Of a stretch of 64,000 nucleotides of DNA, positions 1 through 10,281 are shown one piece after another; within the stretch, counting starts at the first letter, position 1, and every line of letters starts with the position of its first letter. A program made the translations under genes and the position numbers. Origin of the DNA: Massariosphaeria phaeospora (taxonomy: Eukaryota > Ascomycota > Dothideomycetes > Pleosporales); assembly GCA_011032825.1 (NCBI GenBank), contig JAADJZ010000015.1, forward strand, positions 930,001-994,000, read 5' to 3'. The notes under the pieces are model-generated. The model saw nothing but the letters and a program-made list of their open reading frames with translations. It was not told the DNA's origin and did not search any database.

Positions 1-1
1 A

Positions 2-961
2 CTAGGCTGGAACTCGACTTACTACAGCATCGATGACCTGCGCGTAGGAAATAACATCCTCCATTTCTGGAACTCGGAAGGCCGCAACTCATCCAAATAC
101 GAGACTGCAGCAACAGCCCTACGCAAGCAGATCGACCGGTGGCCGCGGACACCAACGGGCGGCATGTGGCACCGCGACCCGGTCTACAAGAACCAGATGT
201 GGCTCGATGGCATCTACATGGGGCAGACGTTCTACGCGACGTACACCTCCTACTTCGAGCCGTCCAACACAACTGCGTGGAACGACATCGCGCACCAATT
301 CGACCTTGTCGAGCAGCACTGCCGGAACGTGACTTCGAACCTGCTCGTGCACGGCTACGACGAGAGCAAGAAAGCGGTATGGGCCGACCCGGTCACAGGC
401 GGCGCACCGCACGTGTGGGATCGCGCGGTCGGTTGGTACTTCATGGCGCTTGTCGAGGTGCTGCAGGTGTATCCGAAAGAGCTGCCGGGCTATGTAAAGC
501 TGAGAGGGTATCTGGCGGCGCTCGCAGAGGGACTGCAGAAAGCGCAGGATGCGTCTGGGGGGTGGTGGCTCGTTATGGATGAGCCGTATCCGGGGATGGA
601 GGGCAATTATATCGAGTCGAGCGGTACGGCTATGTTTGCGTATGGCTACTTGAAGGGGATTGGGACAGGTTTGTTGGAAGAGAGGTATAGGGCTACGGCG
701 ACAAAGGCCTATGGGTTGATGATTGAAAGGTTTGTGACGAGGGAGGCGAATGGCACGTTGAGTTGGGAGAGGACGGTTGAAGTGGGGAGTTTGAACACGG
801 ACGGGAGTTATGAGGTGAGTAATCTGTTGTTGCTGGTTTGCGCTCCGGTGCTAATGAATGGTACCTAGTATTATATTGGGGTGCCGTTGGTGCGGAACGA
901 TGGAAAAGGAGCTGGCCCCTTCATGTTTGCTGCGACGGAGATGGAGATGTGGGAGTCCTGA
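2..961 (+). CDS. GH105 unsaturated rhamnogalacturonyl hydrolase, 5' partial
   Basis: This is the 3' end of a glycoside hydrolase family 105 (YteR/RhiN-like) enzyme, which cleaves the unsaturated sugar from rhamnogalacturonan oligomers left by pectin lyases. The frame is open from base 2, so the start lies outside the window. Exons are 2-814 and 869-961. The intron 815-868 has GTGAGT, a CTAATGA branch site and CCTAG; without splicing the frame stops at 868, with splicing it continues into YYIGVPLVRNDGKGAGPF, the normal C-terminus. Visible family motifs are MWLDGIYMGQTFYATYTS (with the catalytic-type Asp) and WADPVTGG...WDRAVGWYFMAL, followed by the GGWWLVMDEP and GNYIESSGTAMFAY segments of the alpha/alpha barrel. 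About 301 residues are visible of a usual 360-400. Secretion cannot be judged without the N-terminus. Confidence 0.88.
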
Positions 962-1581
962 GATGCTGATAACGGAATCTATGTCTAGTAACGTCCATGA
1001 CGTACCAGTTTCGAGTGAACGAGTCCACTGTTGTGGAGAAAGTGATACTGGGTTTGGTTGAGGTATGGTCTGCCAAGCGCCTATACCTACCGTTTACAGA
1101 AAACTGTGGGGTTTACGTCAACCATTGCATCGCAACACCATCTGAGCAGCTGCACAAGGACATTCACAGCACGATGGCCGACCTACTCTACGAATCGCTC
1201 TATACGCACTGAGATTCAACTTGAGCCTCTGCCTCGGCACGTCGAAGCCGAGCGATGCCGTCATAGCTTACGGGGAGTGTCTCCGGGGCAACCATGTCGA
1301 ACCACGAATCGTGGTTGCCTCACGCATCCAAACGCGACTGTAAAGCCTGTAAAGCCGTACTCTGAGCAATTACATCGCTGAAGTTCACGACAATTACACG
1401 TATTGACTGCACTCTGTTGTGATTCTTCGCAAGCACATACTTGACGACGCTAGACAACGAACAGACAGCGAACACTCCTAACAAACACAACTACAACCGA
1501 CTCGTAGCTTACAACGGTACGTGGAACCTCCTCGCAGTCACATCTCCTCACCTAACTCTCCCTAGCCTCCAATAACCCACA
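962..1581. other. Gene-free stretch with a possible 5' UTR intron
   Basis: No convincing coding frame lies between the GH105 gene and the small cysteine-rich gene. A GTACGT...CTAAC...CCTAG segment at 1517-1565 (49 bp) just before the ATG at 1582 fits a fungal 5' UTR intron. No upstream ATG would add a signal peptide through it. Confidence 0.4.
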
Positions 1582-2058
1582 ATGGCCATGGGCGCCTCCT
1601 CCGCCGCTGCCTCCGCAACCCCCACCAGCCAATGCGGCACAACCCCCTACACGCAATTCCCCTCCTCTGACGTCCTCTGCGCCGTGGGCGGCACCTCCGG
1701 CGTCCCCAGCAACTACTCCGATATCCTCAAAGACTGCTGCAAAGACGCGCCCGTCGAGTCCTTCGCCAACGACTGCGCTCTGTATTGTCTCGCCATCGGG
1801 CAGTCGGTTGCGGATCTACAATTGTGCTGGCAGAATGGCGGAGTGAATCCGGCCATGATCTTTTGTAATGGCACACAGAAGGCGACGGCAACGACGCGGC
1901 CCGAGGATGTGAAAGCTACGGCGCCGGGGTCGACGGGTAGGCCGGGAGAATCGAAGGGTGCGGCTGCGGTGGTGGTGGTGCCGCAGGGGGTGTCGAAAGC
2001 TGGGTTGGGCCTGCTGGCTGTGCTGGTCGTGTCGATGGCTGCTGGGGTATTGGTGTAG
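1582..2058 (+). CDS. Small eight-cysteine protein with hydrophobic C-terminal tail
   Basis: This intronless 158-residue protein has eight cysteines in its first hundred residues (18, 33, 52, 53, 65, 69, 82, 95), including a CC pair. The spacing differs from the CFEM pattern. After a Thr/Pro/Gly-rich spacer (about 98-140) the last 20 residues are Ala/Val/Leu-rich, as in a GPI-anchor signal or single membrane span. The N-terminus is Ala/Ser-rich and weakly hydrophobic, so a classical signal peptide is not obvious; that leaves either a missed upstream exon or a poor signal. Similar small cysteine-rich surface proteins are common in Pezizomycotina and have no defined function. The start is the first ATG of the frame and is preceded by CCACA. 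I do not recognise a named family. Confidence 0.65.
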   Translation: MAMGASSAAASATPTSQCGTTPYTQFPSSDVLCAVGGTSGVPSNYSDILKDCCKDAPVESFANDCALYCLAIGQSVADLQLCWQNGGVNPAMIFCNGTQKATATTRPEDVKATAPGSTGRPGESKGAAAVVVVPQGVSKAGLGLLAVLVVSMAAGVLV

Positions 2059-2700
2059 GGCTTGCTTTCTACGGGTTTTCAGGGTGCTGGTCGTGCGGTT
2101 GAAAGCGAATAAACTTATGATTGCGGAAAAAGTACAGTATTGGATACTGTATCAGTGTTCAGGGCTGGAATTGGCGGCGTTTCTGGGTGGTTGATGACGG
2201 CGTGGAACAGTATGTCGCCCTGTCCTCCATAATTCACGAACGTTGACGACTGTATATAGTTAGATACCAGCGATTCTTCGTTATGGTCTTAGAGTCCGCC
2301 TATTTACTGAGTCCTGATTCAATTCAGCTCCACATGGGTCCTTTCCTTTTATACAAGCATTGTCTGAGGAAGCACAAAACGAATCTAGGCAGCAGGAACC
2401 CTTGCCGACAAGTGTGTTAGAGGATTTTATATTCGACAAATCAAAGCTCAAGTAAAGACATCAAAGACGGACGTTGACAAGTTCGGGTTCGATGTTGGAT
2501 GGTTTAGTAGGTAAGTCAAGACGAAGGCTCGCAATTGTAAATATACAGTTGATCAAATTAGTACTGATGAAGAGAAAACTAACAGTACAAAAACGCAGAT
2601 GCGAGAAACCAGTTCCAAGACGCCAAAGCATACCTATCTGAATTAGTGTCCACCTTTCTGACCGACTGCCCGCAGTTCGCCTTCGAAACTTGACACGACA
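2059..2700. other. Gene-free stretch
   Basis: This is the 3' flank shared by the convergent cysteine-rich gene and the subtilase. I see no coding frame, repeat or RNA gene in it. Confidence 0.5.
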
Positions 2701-5700
2701 CTAATGATGATACCTGCAATTGATACCCCAGCCATTGTAGTTGGCTACTTCCACAAGAACATCCTCGAACCGAGGTTCAGAGAATATGGTAACGGTGCCG
2801 GTAGCTGTCCATTCGCGTCCGTCGTCGCCGCGGCCATAATTGAACTTCCACGATCCGGGTGAGAGGCCCTTGCGCTTTAGAGCTTTGTTCAGTTCATCCC
2901 CAAAGCCCGAGTTCAGCCATCCGGCACCCCAAACCTCAAAGACATCGCGATCTCCGCTGTATTTGATATCACAACCACCCCATGGGTGCTCCATGGCCTT
3001 TTGACGGAGGCCTTGGGGACTGATTCGATATTTGACCTCTGCGTCATGGAACTCGCCCCCTCCTTTCCAGTTGAGTCCTTTGTTGTCCGTGTCGCACCCA
3101 TCGATGATTTCGTGCATGAACTTCTTACAGGCTCCTTCATCTGGCTGTTTTCCGGGCGGCCACTCGAGGCCGAATTCGATTTGTTCCACGGTACCGGTCA
3201 GGAACGTGTTGGCATAGCCTGGATCATTCTTCTTGAACTGGTTTGCTGCCTCCGGACAGTAATTTTCAACGGCGAGCCTGGATAGGGTGTCTCGGGTGAT
3301 ATATTTGTCGTCTTTGAGGGTGTTGCATATCTTGTACGAAGGCGGTGGTGGAGGAGGAGACGGAGGCGGAGGCTGTGGAGGTCCGTTACAAATTCCTCTT
3401 TTGTTACCACACCAGTTTGCTTGAGCGGCTTGATGGTCGGCCTCCGTGGCTCCGTTCCAGATGACGTTGACAGGTTTAGGTTTCTGGCCCTTCACTCGCT
3501 CCCAACTGGACGCTTTGATTGGATATATCTCTTGATCTCTATTGTACGTTCAATGCCGTTCTTGCTATCATCCCAAGGTATATCTGGAAAGCGGGACATG
3601 TAGTTCGCAATGACTCCCGCGACAGCCGGCGCAGCTTCATTTCTGTCAGCGAACTTGATCACTGCTAGGGGAGCGTTATTTGTTGGGATGAAAGTTTTAC
3701 ATACCAAACGATGTACCAGATTCAGGTCCAGTTTCTCCATGCTCCTTGTGTTGAACCACCACTCTATCGGCCGGCGCATGAATGGTTACCTGGTCGCCGC
3801 CTTGACTCTTTTCCCATGGGAGACCGTCGTATTTGACACCACCTACATTAATGACCGGAAACTCTTTCGATTCTAATACCATCGGGAGCAAGTCGATATC
3901 CCGACGCTTGTCGCCGTCTCTGGAATTTCCACTGGCCAGGACCACCGGAATTCCTTGCTTCATCGCCCAGGTCATGCATGCGCTGAGGCCAGACCCCACA
4001 TTGAGCCTGGTGGCTTGTTCACGCGTAAATGGAAGCGTGGCTGCTACACTCATCACTACCACCGTCTTTCTCAGCCGATTCTTGTCACCGGCTATATCGG
4101 TCATGAGCTGTGCAAAACCGAAGGCAAGATCGTCGAAATTATTGATCTCTGTCATGACCGAGACTATTGTGGCCTTTTTGGCAACACCACATTTCCGGCC
4201 GGCAGCTTTGGAAGCCACTGCGGTGCCATGAGATTGAGGGTGCGAATCGGCGAACTTCGGATGTCCGGCTAGGCGCGCTTTATGAGTCTGACGGTATTCA
4301 ACCTTGTGGAATTCTCTTTGATCTTTTTCATTCTAGTAGATGGTAAGCATTGGTTTAGTGGGTCAATAGTAACCGATATAAAAACAGCGTCTGCCATAAT
4401 GTTCGTCGAGTACTCACATTAAAGACTTCTCCATTTACCCCACAATCTATAACATAGATATAGATTCCTTCTCCATTGTTTCCTTCACCGGCCTTTTCTT
4501 CGTAGACAAAGTCGTTCAGGTTATCCAAAGGCACGTCGCTTATAGGCAGTATCAGTAAGCAAAAGGCAACATGATTGCAAAGCGTTTACATACGGCGGTT
4601 GACTGATCACTCTCAGATCCACAGGGGCATTGATCTGCTTAGCCCAGGTGACAGCTCGCTTCACCTTGTGAGAAACTTTCTGAGCCGCTTTCAAGAACCG
4701 CCGGAGTCTCGAAGAAGTCTCTCCCGGCACCATCGAGGGCGCTCGTAAGGTTTGTGACTTCATGGATTCATCTACCTGGCGGATCCCGGGGTACTTCTTT
4801 GCTTTTTCTAGTCCTTCTTCATCAAAGGTCAACCATCCCCACATGAGCATGTCTCCATCTGGAATCTGGAGTTCGTCGATTATTTCCGGTTCCTTGACTA
4901 TCCCGTCCAGAAATATACGAGTTTGGTTGACTTCGTCTTTGTTTGATGGGTCTATTGGGGAAGCATTGTACCACGTCTCCGATTCTTGTCGAGTTTGGAG
5001 GGGAGGGTCTTCTTGTCGAGTTTGGGGGGGAGGTTCTTGTCGAGTTCGGAGAGGAGGGTCCGGATCTCGTAGGGTCGACACCTTCCAGGACTCATCCACT
5101 TGGCGGATTCCGGGGTACTTCTTCGCTTTTTCTAAACCCTCTTCATCGAAGGTCAACCATACCCAACAGAGCATGTCTCCATCTGGGATCTGAAATTCGT
5201 CAATCCAGTCCGGCTTTAGGACTATATCCTCCCAGAATTTACGAGTCTTTTTGAGTTCGTCTTTGTTCGCTGGGTCTACTGGTGCGGCATTGTAGTACTT
5301 CTCCGGTTCTGGTTCTGGTTCCTGTCGAGTTTGGAGAGGGTCGCTTTGAGCTTGGTTTCTGGCAGCATTCCTCGCACTTATGGTCTCAACTAGGCGGACG
5401 CCATCTAAGTGTCCTATCTCTTCCTCTTTTGCTTCGTCGGTCAAGGCAATGCTCCAGGATACAAGTCTGTCAGCTTCCATATTCTGGTGTGGGCCGCTGT
5501 CGGCGAAGGCTCCAAGACGCTTTTCAATATCCGTATTGACTTCATCATCTTCTGGATTGTTCGGAACGACGGAATACCAACGACGTGTACCTTGTGATGA
5601 GGAAGGGCTTCTAGCCACAAAGTCAGGAGAGGAGCTACACAAGAGGGTTTGTGCGAATAAAACGAGAAAGAAAAAGAAGTACATGATGCTGGAAGTAAAC

Positions 5701-5702
5701 AA
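2701..5702 (-). CDS. Secreted subtilisin-like serine protease (S8) with tandem prodomain-like modules; apparent frameshift
   Basis: Exons on the minus strand are 5702-4594, 4538-4418, 4332-3705 and 3634-2701. The three introns (55, 85 and 70 bp) have proper borders and preserve frame. The N-terminus is a hydrophobic signal peptide (residues 1-22). Three prodomain/I9-like modules follow at about 40-112, 134-206 and 242-314; the last two are close copies separated by repeated TRQE motifs. The S8 domain carries the full triad: Asp in YVIDCGVNG, His in SHGTAVASKA, Ser in ESGTSF (split by intron 3, then APAVAGVIA), and the oxyanion Asn in VLASGNSRD. A C-terminal extension has a Pro-rich linker and a domain with a GLNWKGGGEF motif. 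In exon 4 the frame stops at TGA 3492-3494, giving 666 residues, but the +2 frame directly continues family sequence (ASSWERVKG...VIWNGATEADH) to TAG 2701-2703. One base therefore appears to be missing near 3495-3516, through mutation or a sequencing error. Confidence 0.8.
4762..5301 (-). repeat. Tandem duplication of a ~73-codon prodomain module inside the subtilase
   Basis: Copy A spans 5301-5086 and copy B 4978-4762. Both translate as a YNA(A/S)P...NKDE...DGDML.W.WLTFDEEG...YPGIRQVDES module. The C-terminal halves differ at only a few residues, while the N-terminal halves differ at many. The linker between copies (about 4979-5085) encodes several TRQE/PP units, and one more TRQE lies ahead of copy A. 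The near-identical 3' half suggests a recent duplication or ongoing gene conversion. Confidence 0.85.
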
Positions 5703-8204
5703 GAAGTAATATTAAGAGAGCGGCAAAGAGTGGCTACGCTGACTGTTGATAATAGCGCTGGGATGATCTGTTCGGCGTATTTCAAGAGCTCTGAGGATTT
5801 ATAAATACTTTTTTCTGCTGCAGACACGTATTATCGTCTTGCCTTCCTGTCGTTCTGTCCTTCAATTTATCTTGCTGGGCCTCAATCCACCGGACGAAGT
5901 CATAGGAGCGTCCTTGGAGGCGAAGCTCCGCGAAGTCCACTCTCTCAATACTTGCGATAATGAAACACCGACGAGAATCCTTTGATCCAGGCCGATATTC
6001 CTGTAGAGACGCTGGCGACACATAACAAAAATGATACATGACTTAACGAAAGAACGGAGAGTCATAACGAGGAGCTTATAGGAAGAGCGGGGGGATTCTA
6101 CTGACCTCGTGGTTGGATTGTTGTCTTCAACATCCCCAGTGCTCTTGCTTGACTCTCCTCTAGAAGAAGAAGAAGAAGACTGCATTGTTCTGTAGACGGT
6201 ATGTGGTGGCAGACAAGATCGAGAGGCAGGCCCGCAACAGTGGTCGCTATTTAATGATTCGCAAACGTGTGACATCATAAGCGCCTCAACCCCGCTTCTT
6301 CAATCACCAACTAGTAGGTACCATTGGACAAGATTAAGCGTTGCTCTTTCGACCCCTGAAACAACATACAGACCTCGCAGTCCTTCTCACCGCTCATGCC
6401 TCTTTTTTGGTATAGCTCACTCCTCACGTTGATATACATATGTATCAACTTACAGCTTAGTTCTCAAGATGCTGGTTCGGTAAAGGTGGGTGGTGACCAA
6501 ACGGGTTGTGTTTTCACATTTGCGGAAAGGGACATTGGTCCACGTATGTTATCAGGTCTCATCCTTCTCCAGAAGCAACTGCCGAACACCGAAACCTCGA
6601 GGATTTTGCAATACGTATCGGTTGTCTGGGTGCGGGGCAGAGCTTTAGCTACGCCACATAGGCGCAGTGACGCATCTGTGAGTGCAGGGGTCGACTCCGT
6701 GGTCGTACCATCATTCTCCAGTGCGTTTTCCTTCGTGAATTCGCTACCTGTCACTTCATCTGTTAGCATCTGATGATCGTATGTACGATGAGGCGTGCTA
6801 GCACTTGCCAAGGAATTCGAAAGCTGAAACTAAGGAATATAGGGGTTTTTTCAAACCCCGTGAATGCGGCAACGAGCTACGCGATGCGTTGTAGACTGTT
6901 TTGCCGGTGCTGGAAGGACGCATACCATTTCATAGTCACTGTGCTCCGTCAGCGCTGAGATAACATTGGCAATAGGTACTTCGTACTCAGAAAGTCTCCC
7001 TTTACCACTTACTACCTTTGTACAAACTGCTATATAATGTTGGACGTCAAGGCTCTAAGACGACATCAAATGATACATGAGGGCCTCTTATGGCAATCTA
7101 CGTACAATACACGCTACAGCAATGGTGTTCATATATGCGGTGAAAGCAAGCCCGCAAGCAACGAGCAACACTGTTTTAACACCAGTAGACACTGTAACGG
7201 TTTGGGCTTGCCCAGACCTACTCTAGTACGAGTTGGGATAGCTCATGTACGGCTATCTATATATGTAGCTCACCCCACCTCAGGCAGTCAATGCAGCGCA
7301 GTTCCTCCCCTCTCTCATCCTCTAGTTGCACCGTTACAGACACTAACACATCTAGAGACGCTGGTACATTCAGGTCAGAAATACTAGCAAAAAAAAACAA
7401 AAAACATACAACAGCGGGTATTCGCTAGTAGTCACCCACCTAGCTACTAGTCCGCCGGTAAACTGCTTAAATAGGGCTGAGCGGACGGGAAGCCTTGCTC
7501 TCAGTTTCCTTTGGTCGTATGTGGAAGATTTGCTTAGAAGTTGTGATATATAGTCGGAAAATGTGGTATAGAAGATGAAAGAAGGAAGAGAGTTGCGGGT
7601 TAGGATGGTGTGAGAGTAGGGAAGGAAATATTCTTAGTGGGTACTCCTGGATTAAATAATTTTGCAAATGCATCGAATACTGTATAGGAACCACGACATT
7701 GATTGGATAGTAGACAGCTATATACGCTGGAGTTCAGGGCTCCCTCCTCGCAGAGGTTGTATATCTGATTACGCGCTATAGTATGCATTAGCGATGCAAA
7801 ACTAAAGATAAGACGAACGATGCCAGCACAGGTGACCCAATTTTACAGAAGCCGGTAAATCGTGGGTGTATGTGTCGAGGTTTCTTATATATCCCTATCT
7901 CCACATGTTTCTTGTTCCACCTTATGCTCGGTCTATGTTTCCTCGTACTGTTCACTATTCTGCAATCATTCTTACTTATGCATGCATGTCTCCGCAGTCA
8001 CTCTCTTCATCCATATCGAAGTATCGTGCTAACATTTACCACAGATGGTCCTCCGGACCGACATCACTATCCTCTTCAAAGTCGTATTCCCCATCGCAGG
8101 AGTTCGGTACTGATCCCATAATCTCTCCTATATTCGCCCCAGTGTCAGTCCCCGGGAGTATCTCCATATGCAATATCAAAGACTGTGATCCCCTCAACAT
8201 CAAC
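5703..8204. other. Gene-poor stretch, with possible gene remnants
   Basis: No complete gene can be assembled here. The subtilase promoter lies at its left end. A minus-strand frame at 6464-6811 weakly resembles part of the downstream Helo-like/ankyrin gene and is listed separately. The stretch 8036-8204 holds the apparent remnant C-terminal coding of that ankyrin gene beyond its first stop. An AT-rich segment at about 7390-7860 shows nothing recognisable. Confidence 0.45.
6464..6811 (-). pseudogene. Possible fragment of a paralogue of the Helo-like/ankyrin gene
   Basis: A 115-codon minus-strand frame contains DGTTTESTPALTDASL, which lines up with DGTPDRDSALTDLSI in the neighbouring ankyrin gene (around 8950-9010). 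The nucleotides show the same spaced blocks (GATGGTAC, then GCRCTCAC.GAT). No domain, start or splice context supports an intact gene, so I read it as a relic. The similarity is short and could be chance. Confidence 0.3.
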
Positions 8205-10281
8205 TTAAGTAAGAGAGTATTTATCATGCATGTTTAAAAATGCTCCACTATGATGCAAGATCGCTTTCCGCGTCTCCTAGCACAGTACAATTAGAGGAAT
8301 TATATTCCACATCGAAAGAACTTACCAAATTTATGAGATGCCAAATTCGTATTGCGAACCTGTCGTTACCAACTGTGGGATCGGCCCCGGCGTGTATAAG
8401 AATTTTTTGACATTCAGTCGCCTGTGATGATGGCCAAGGCGTACAGTATGACCTTGTACGGACATAAAGAGGTGGGCTGTTTGCGATTAGCAAAGGAACT
8501 ATCTATAGTCGCATCTAAATCTAATCAAATATGAAATTACCCTTACCTTGGTCTGTAACTAAACCCACGTGCCACGGCCGGCTCATCGATATCCGCACCA
8601 TGGTCTATTAAGAACTGGCACATTGCTGGCTGTTGCATCGCGTACTAATACTCAACATAAGCATAAAGTATCAATGGTCGCTCTTGAATCCATACATGCA
8701 GTAAGGGAGTCCCACGATCATCTCGGTCCCATAAGGTGCACAGCCGATCAGCCAAAAGACGCCTTAAGCGATTTACATCTCCTTTTTGAACGACCCTGAA
8801 AAGGATTGAATTGCGGGGGAGCATTTTGCCTACACTAATTACAGGAGTGAAGATGGAGAGTCCATTCGATGTCCTGGTATGGCGGATATGCGCAACAACG
8901 GTGGCCGGAGACTTTGAGTGTTGCAGTACGACTTTGATCTTTGCAGTCGACTCCATGGTTATTGATAGATCAGTGAGCGCGGAGTCTCTGTCTGGTGTAC
9001 CATCAAAGCGTCTTTCGTTGAGGCTGATCTCGGTTCTATGGCGTTTGCCGACGAGTTGTTTTCTTCGATGCTTCTGGACGATCCTGCACTTAGGTGGCAC
9101 ACTGGATCGCAATGCTGCATAACTGTATAAGCAGGTTTTTGACGGAAGCAAGCTCGGGATCGTACTTGCCACCAGTGTTGACATTGACATCATATGATGA
9201 CGTGAGTTGAGCACATAGTCGCTTTAACTCTCGGGCACTGATTTCGTCTTCGGCGGTACCGTGGAATTTTCGTTTGGACGAAGTAGCTTGCAACTCTCCA
9301 GTAGTCGACTCTGATGCTGACTCAAGAAGTGATACCAGGTCCGTGGTAATGGATTCTGCTTCCTCGTCCCGTAGCGTGCCTGCTTTTTGTGATTTCAAGC
9401 TACGAAGCCGTCCGATACTTTCCGATAAATCTTCCTGCTTATTCTCTGGGACTTCGCCCAGTATTCCCATCATAACCGTGTGCGGCGACGCCGATATCCT
9501 CTGTGTGACAGTCATCTCATTGGGCAGGCCAGCAATTTGGGTATATAGAGCGTTCAAAAGTGTAAGAATGTCTCCGCTTTGGGCTTGCGAAACCTGGGAT
9601 ATACTTTTCATGTGCTCAGTCATGACTGCTAGACTTTCGCGCACATTATTTGACACCCCATTAGTGAGAATATTCATCTTTTTGTTTACTGACGATAGTT
9701 CGGCACTGCTCTGCTGCAAAAGGAGGGTCTGGTTTTCGTCGTGTTCCATGTGTGTGGTGGCCGCCGCATTTATCTCGACAACGTTCTCTTTGATGATGAG
9801 AGTATCTTTCCTACGGACTGATCAGAATATATTAAAGACATAGTAAAGCAACGGCTTACGAAGTGAGATGATTGAGCTGGAACTGAAGCACTGTGCAGTG
9901 GTTGTTCACTTCCGCTAGTACCCTCGCAAAATCTTTCTCTCCAAGGAATACTGTCCGGAATTTCTTGAACCCTCGTTTCATGATATCATCACCTGGTTTA
10001 GACTGAAGTTTTTGCAGCTCAGTTTTGTAACGGGCGATGTCCTTGTTACATAGCGTAACAAGCTCCTCTGTTTTTCCGACGTCGATGTCATTTCTTGCAA
10101 CCTCGATACTAGCTTGAAGTTGCTCGAGTACAATCTGCAAAGCTTGGACCGCCGAAACAAGCGTCTCCGTCGTTCTCGAAGCGTTTTTGATTGCGGATAT
10201 CGCCTGTACGAGAGCCTTGGTGCCGTTTACGGCTGCACCCAGGAGGGTCATCGCACTGGCGGCCGCACCAGCAGCCTCCAT
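8205..10281 (-). pseudogene. Helo-like N-terminal / ankyrin-repeat protein, probably decaying
   Basis: Exons on the minus strand are 10281-9860, 9810-9166, 9122-8696, 8644-8547, 8476-8326 and 8276-8205. The introns are 43-70 bp and all phases agree, giving 604 residues to TAA 8205-8207. Residues 1-140 form a helical domain (GAAVNGTKALVQAISAIKNA) of the type found at the N-terminus of fungal STAND and HET-s-like proteins. A coiled region, a basic linker and ankyrin repeats follow (FLIDHGADID, ILIHAGADPT, ILHHSGAFLN). There is no NACHT domain. Past the TAA the same frame reads VDVEGITVFDIAYGDTPGD, then TGA (8145-8147), then HWGEYRRDYGISTELLRWGI. This is family-like C-terminal sequence interrupted by two stops. 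CAA-to-TAA and TGG-to-TGA changes would fit repeat-induced point mutation. A short 3' intron (GTGGAG..TTAAG) could bypass the first stop but would remove repeat residues. The 43-bp intron 2 is the least certain junction. Confidence 0.6.

Noticed and set aside
5782..6185. Possible two-exon minus-strand gene beginning MQSSSSSSRG
   Set aside because: A donor (GTCAGT) and acceptor (CTACAG) exist, but the phase leads into the less protein-like of the two frames and no family is recognised.
9090..9166. Apparent frameshift between exons 2 and 3 of the Helo-like/ankyrin gene
   Set aside because: A 43-bp intron (GTACGA to TATACAG, 9123-9165) restores the frame with correct phase, so a frameshift is not needed here.
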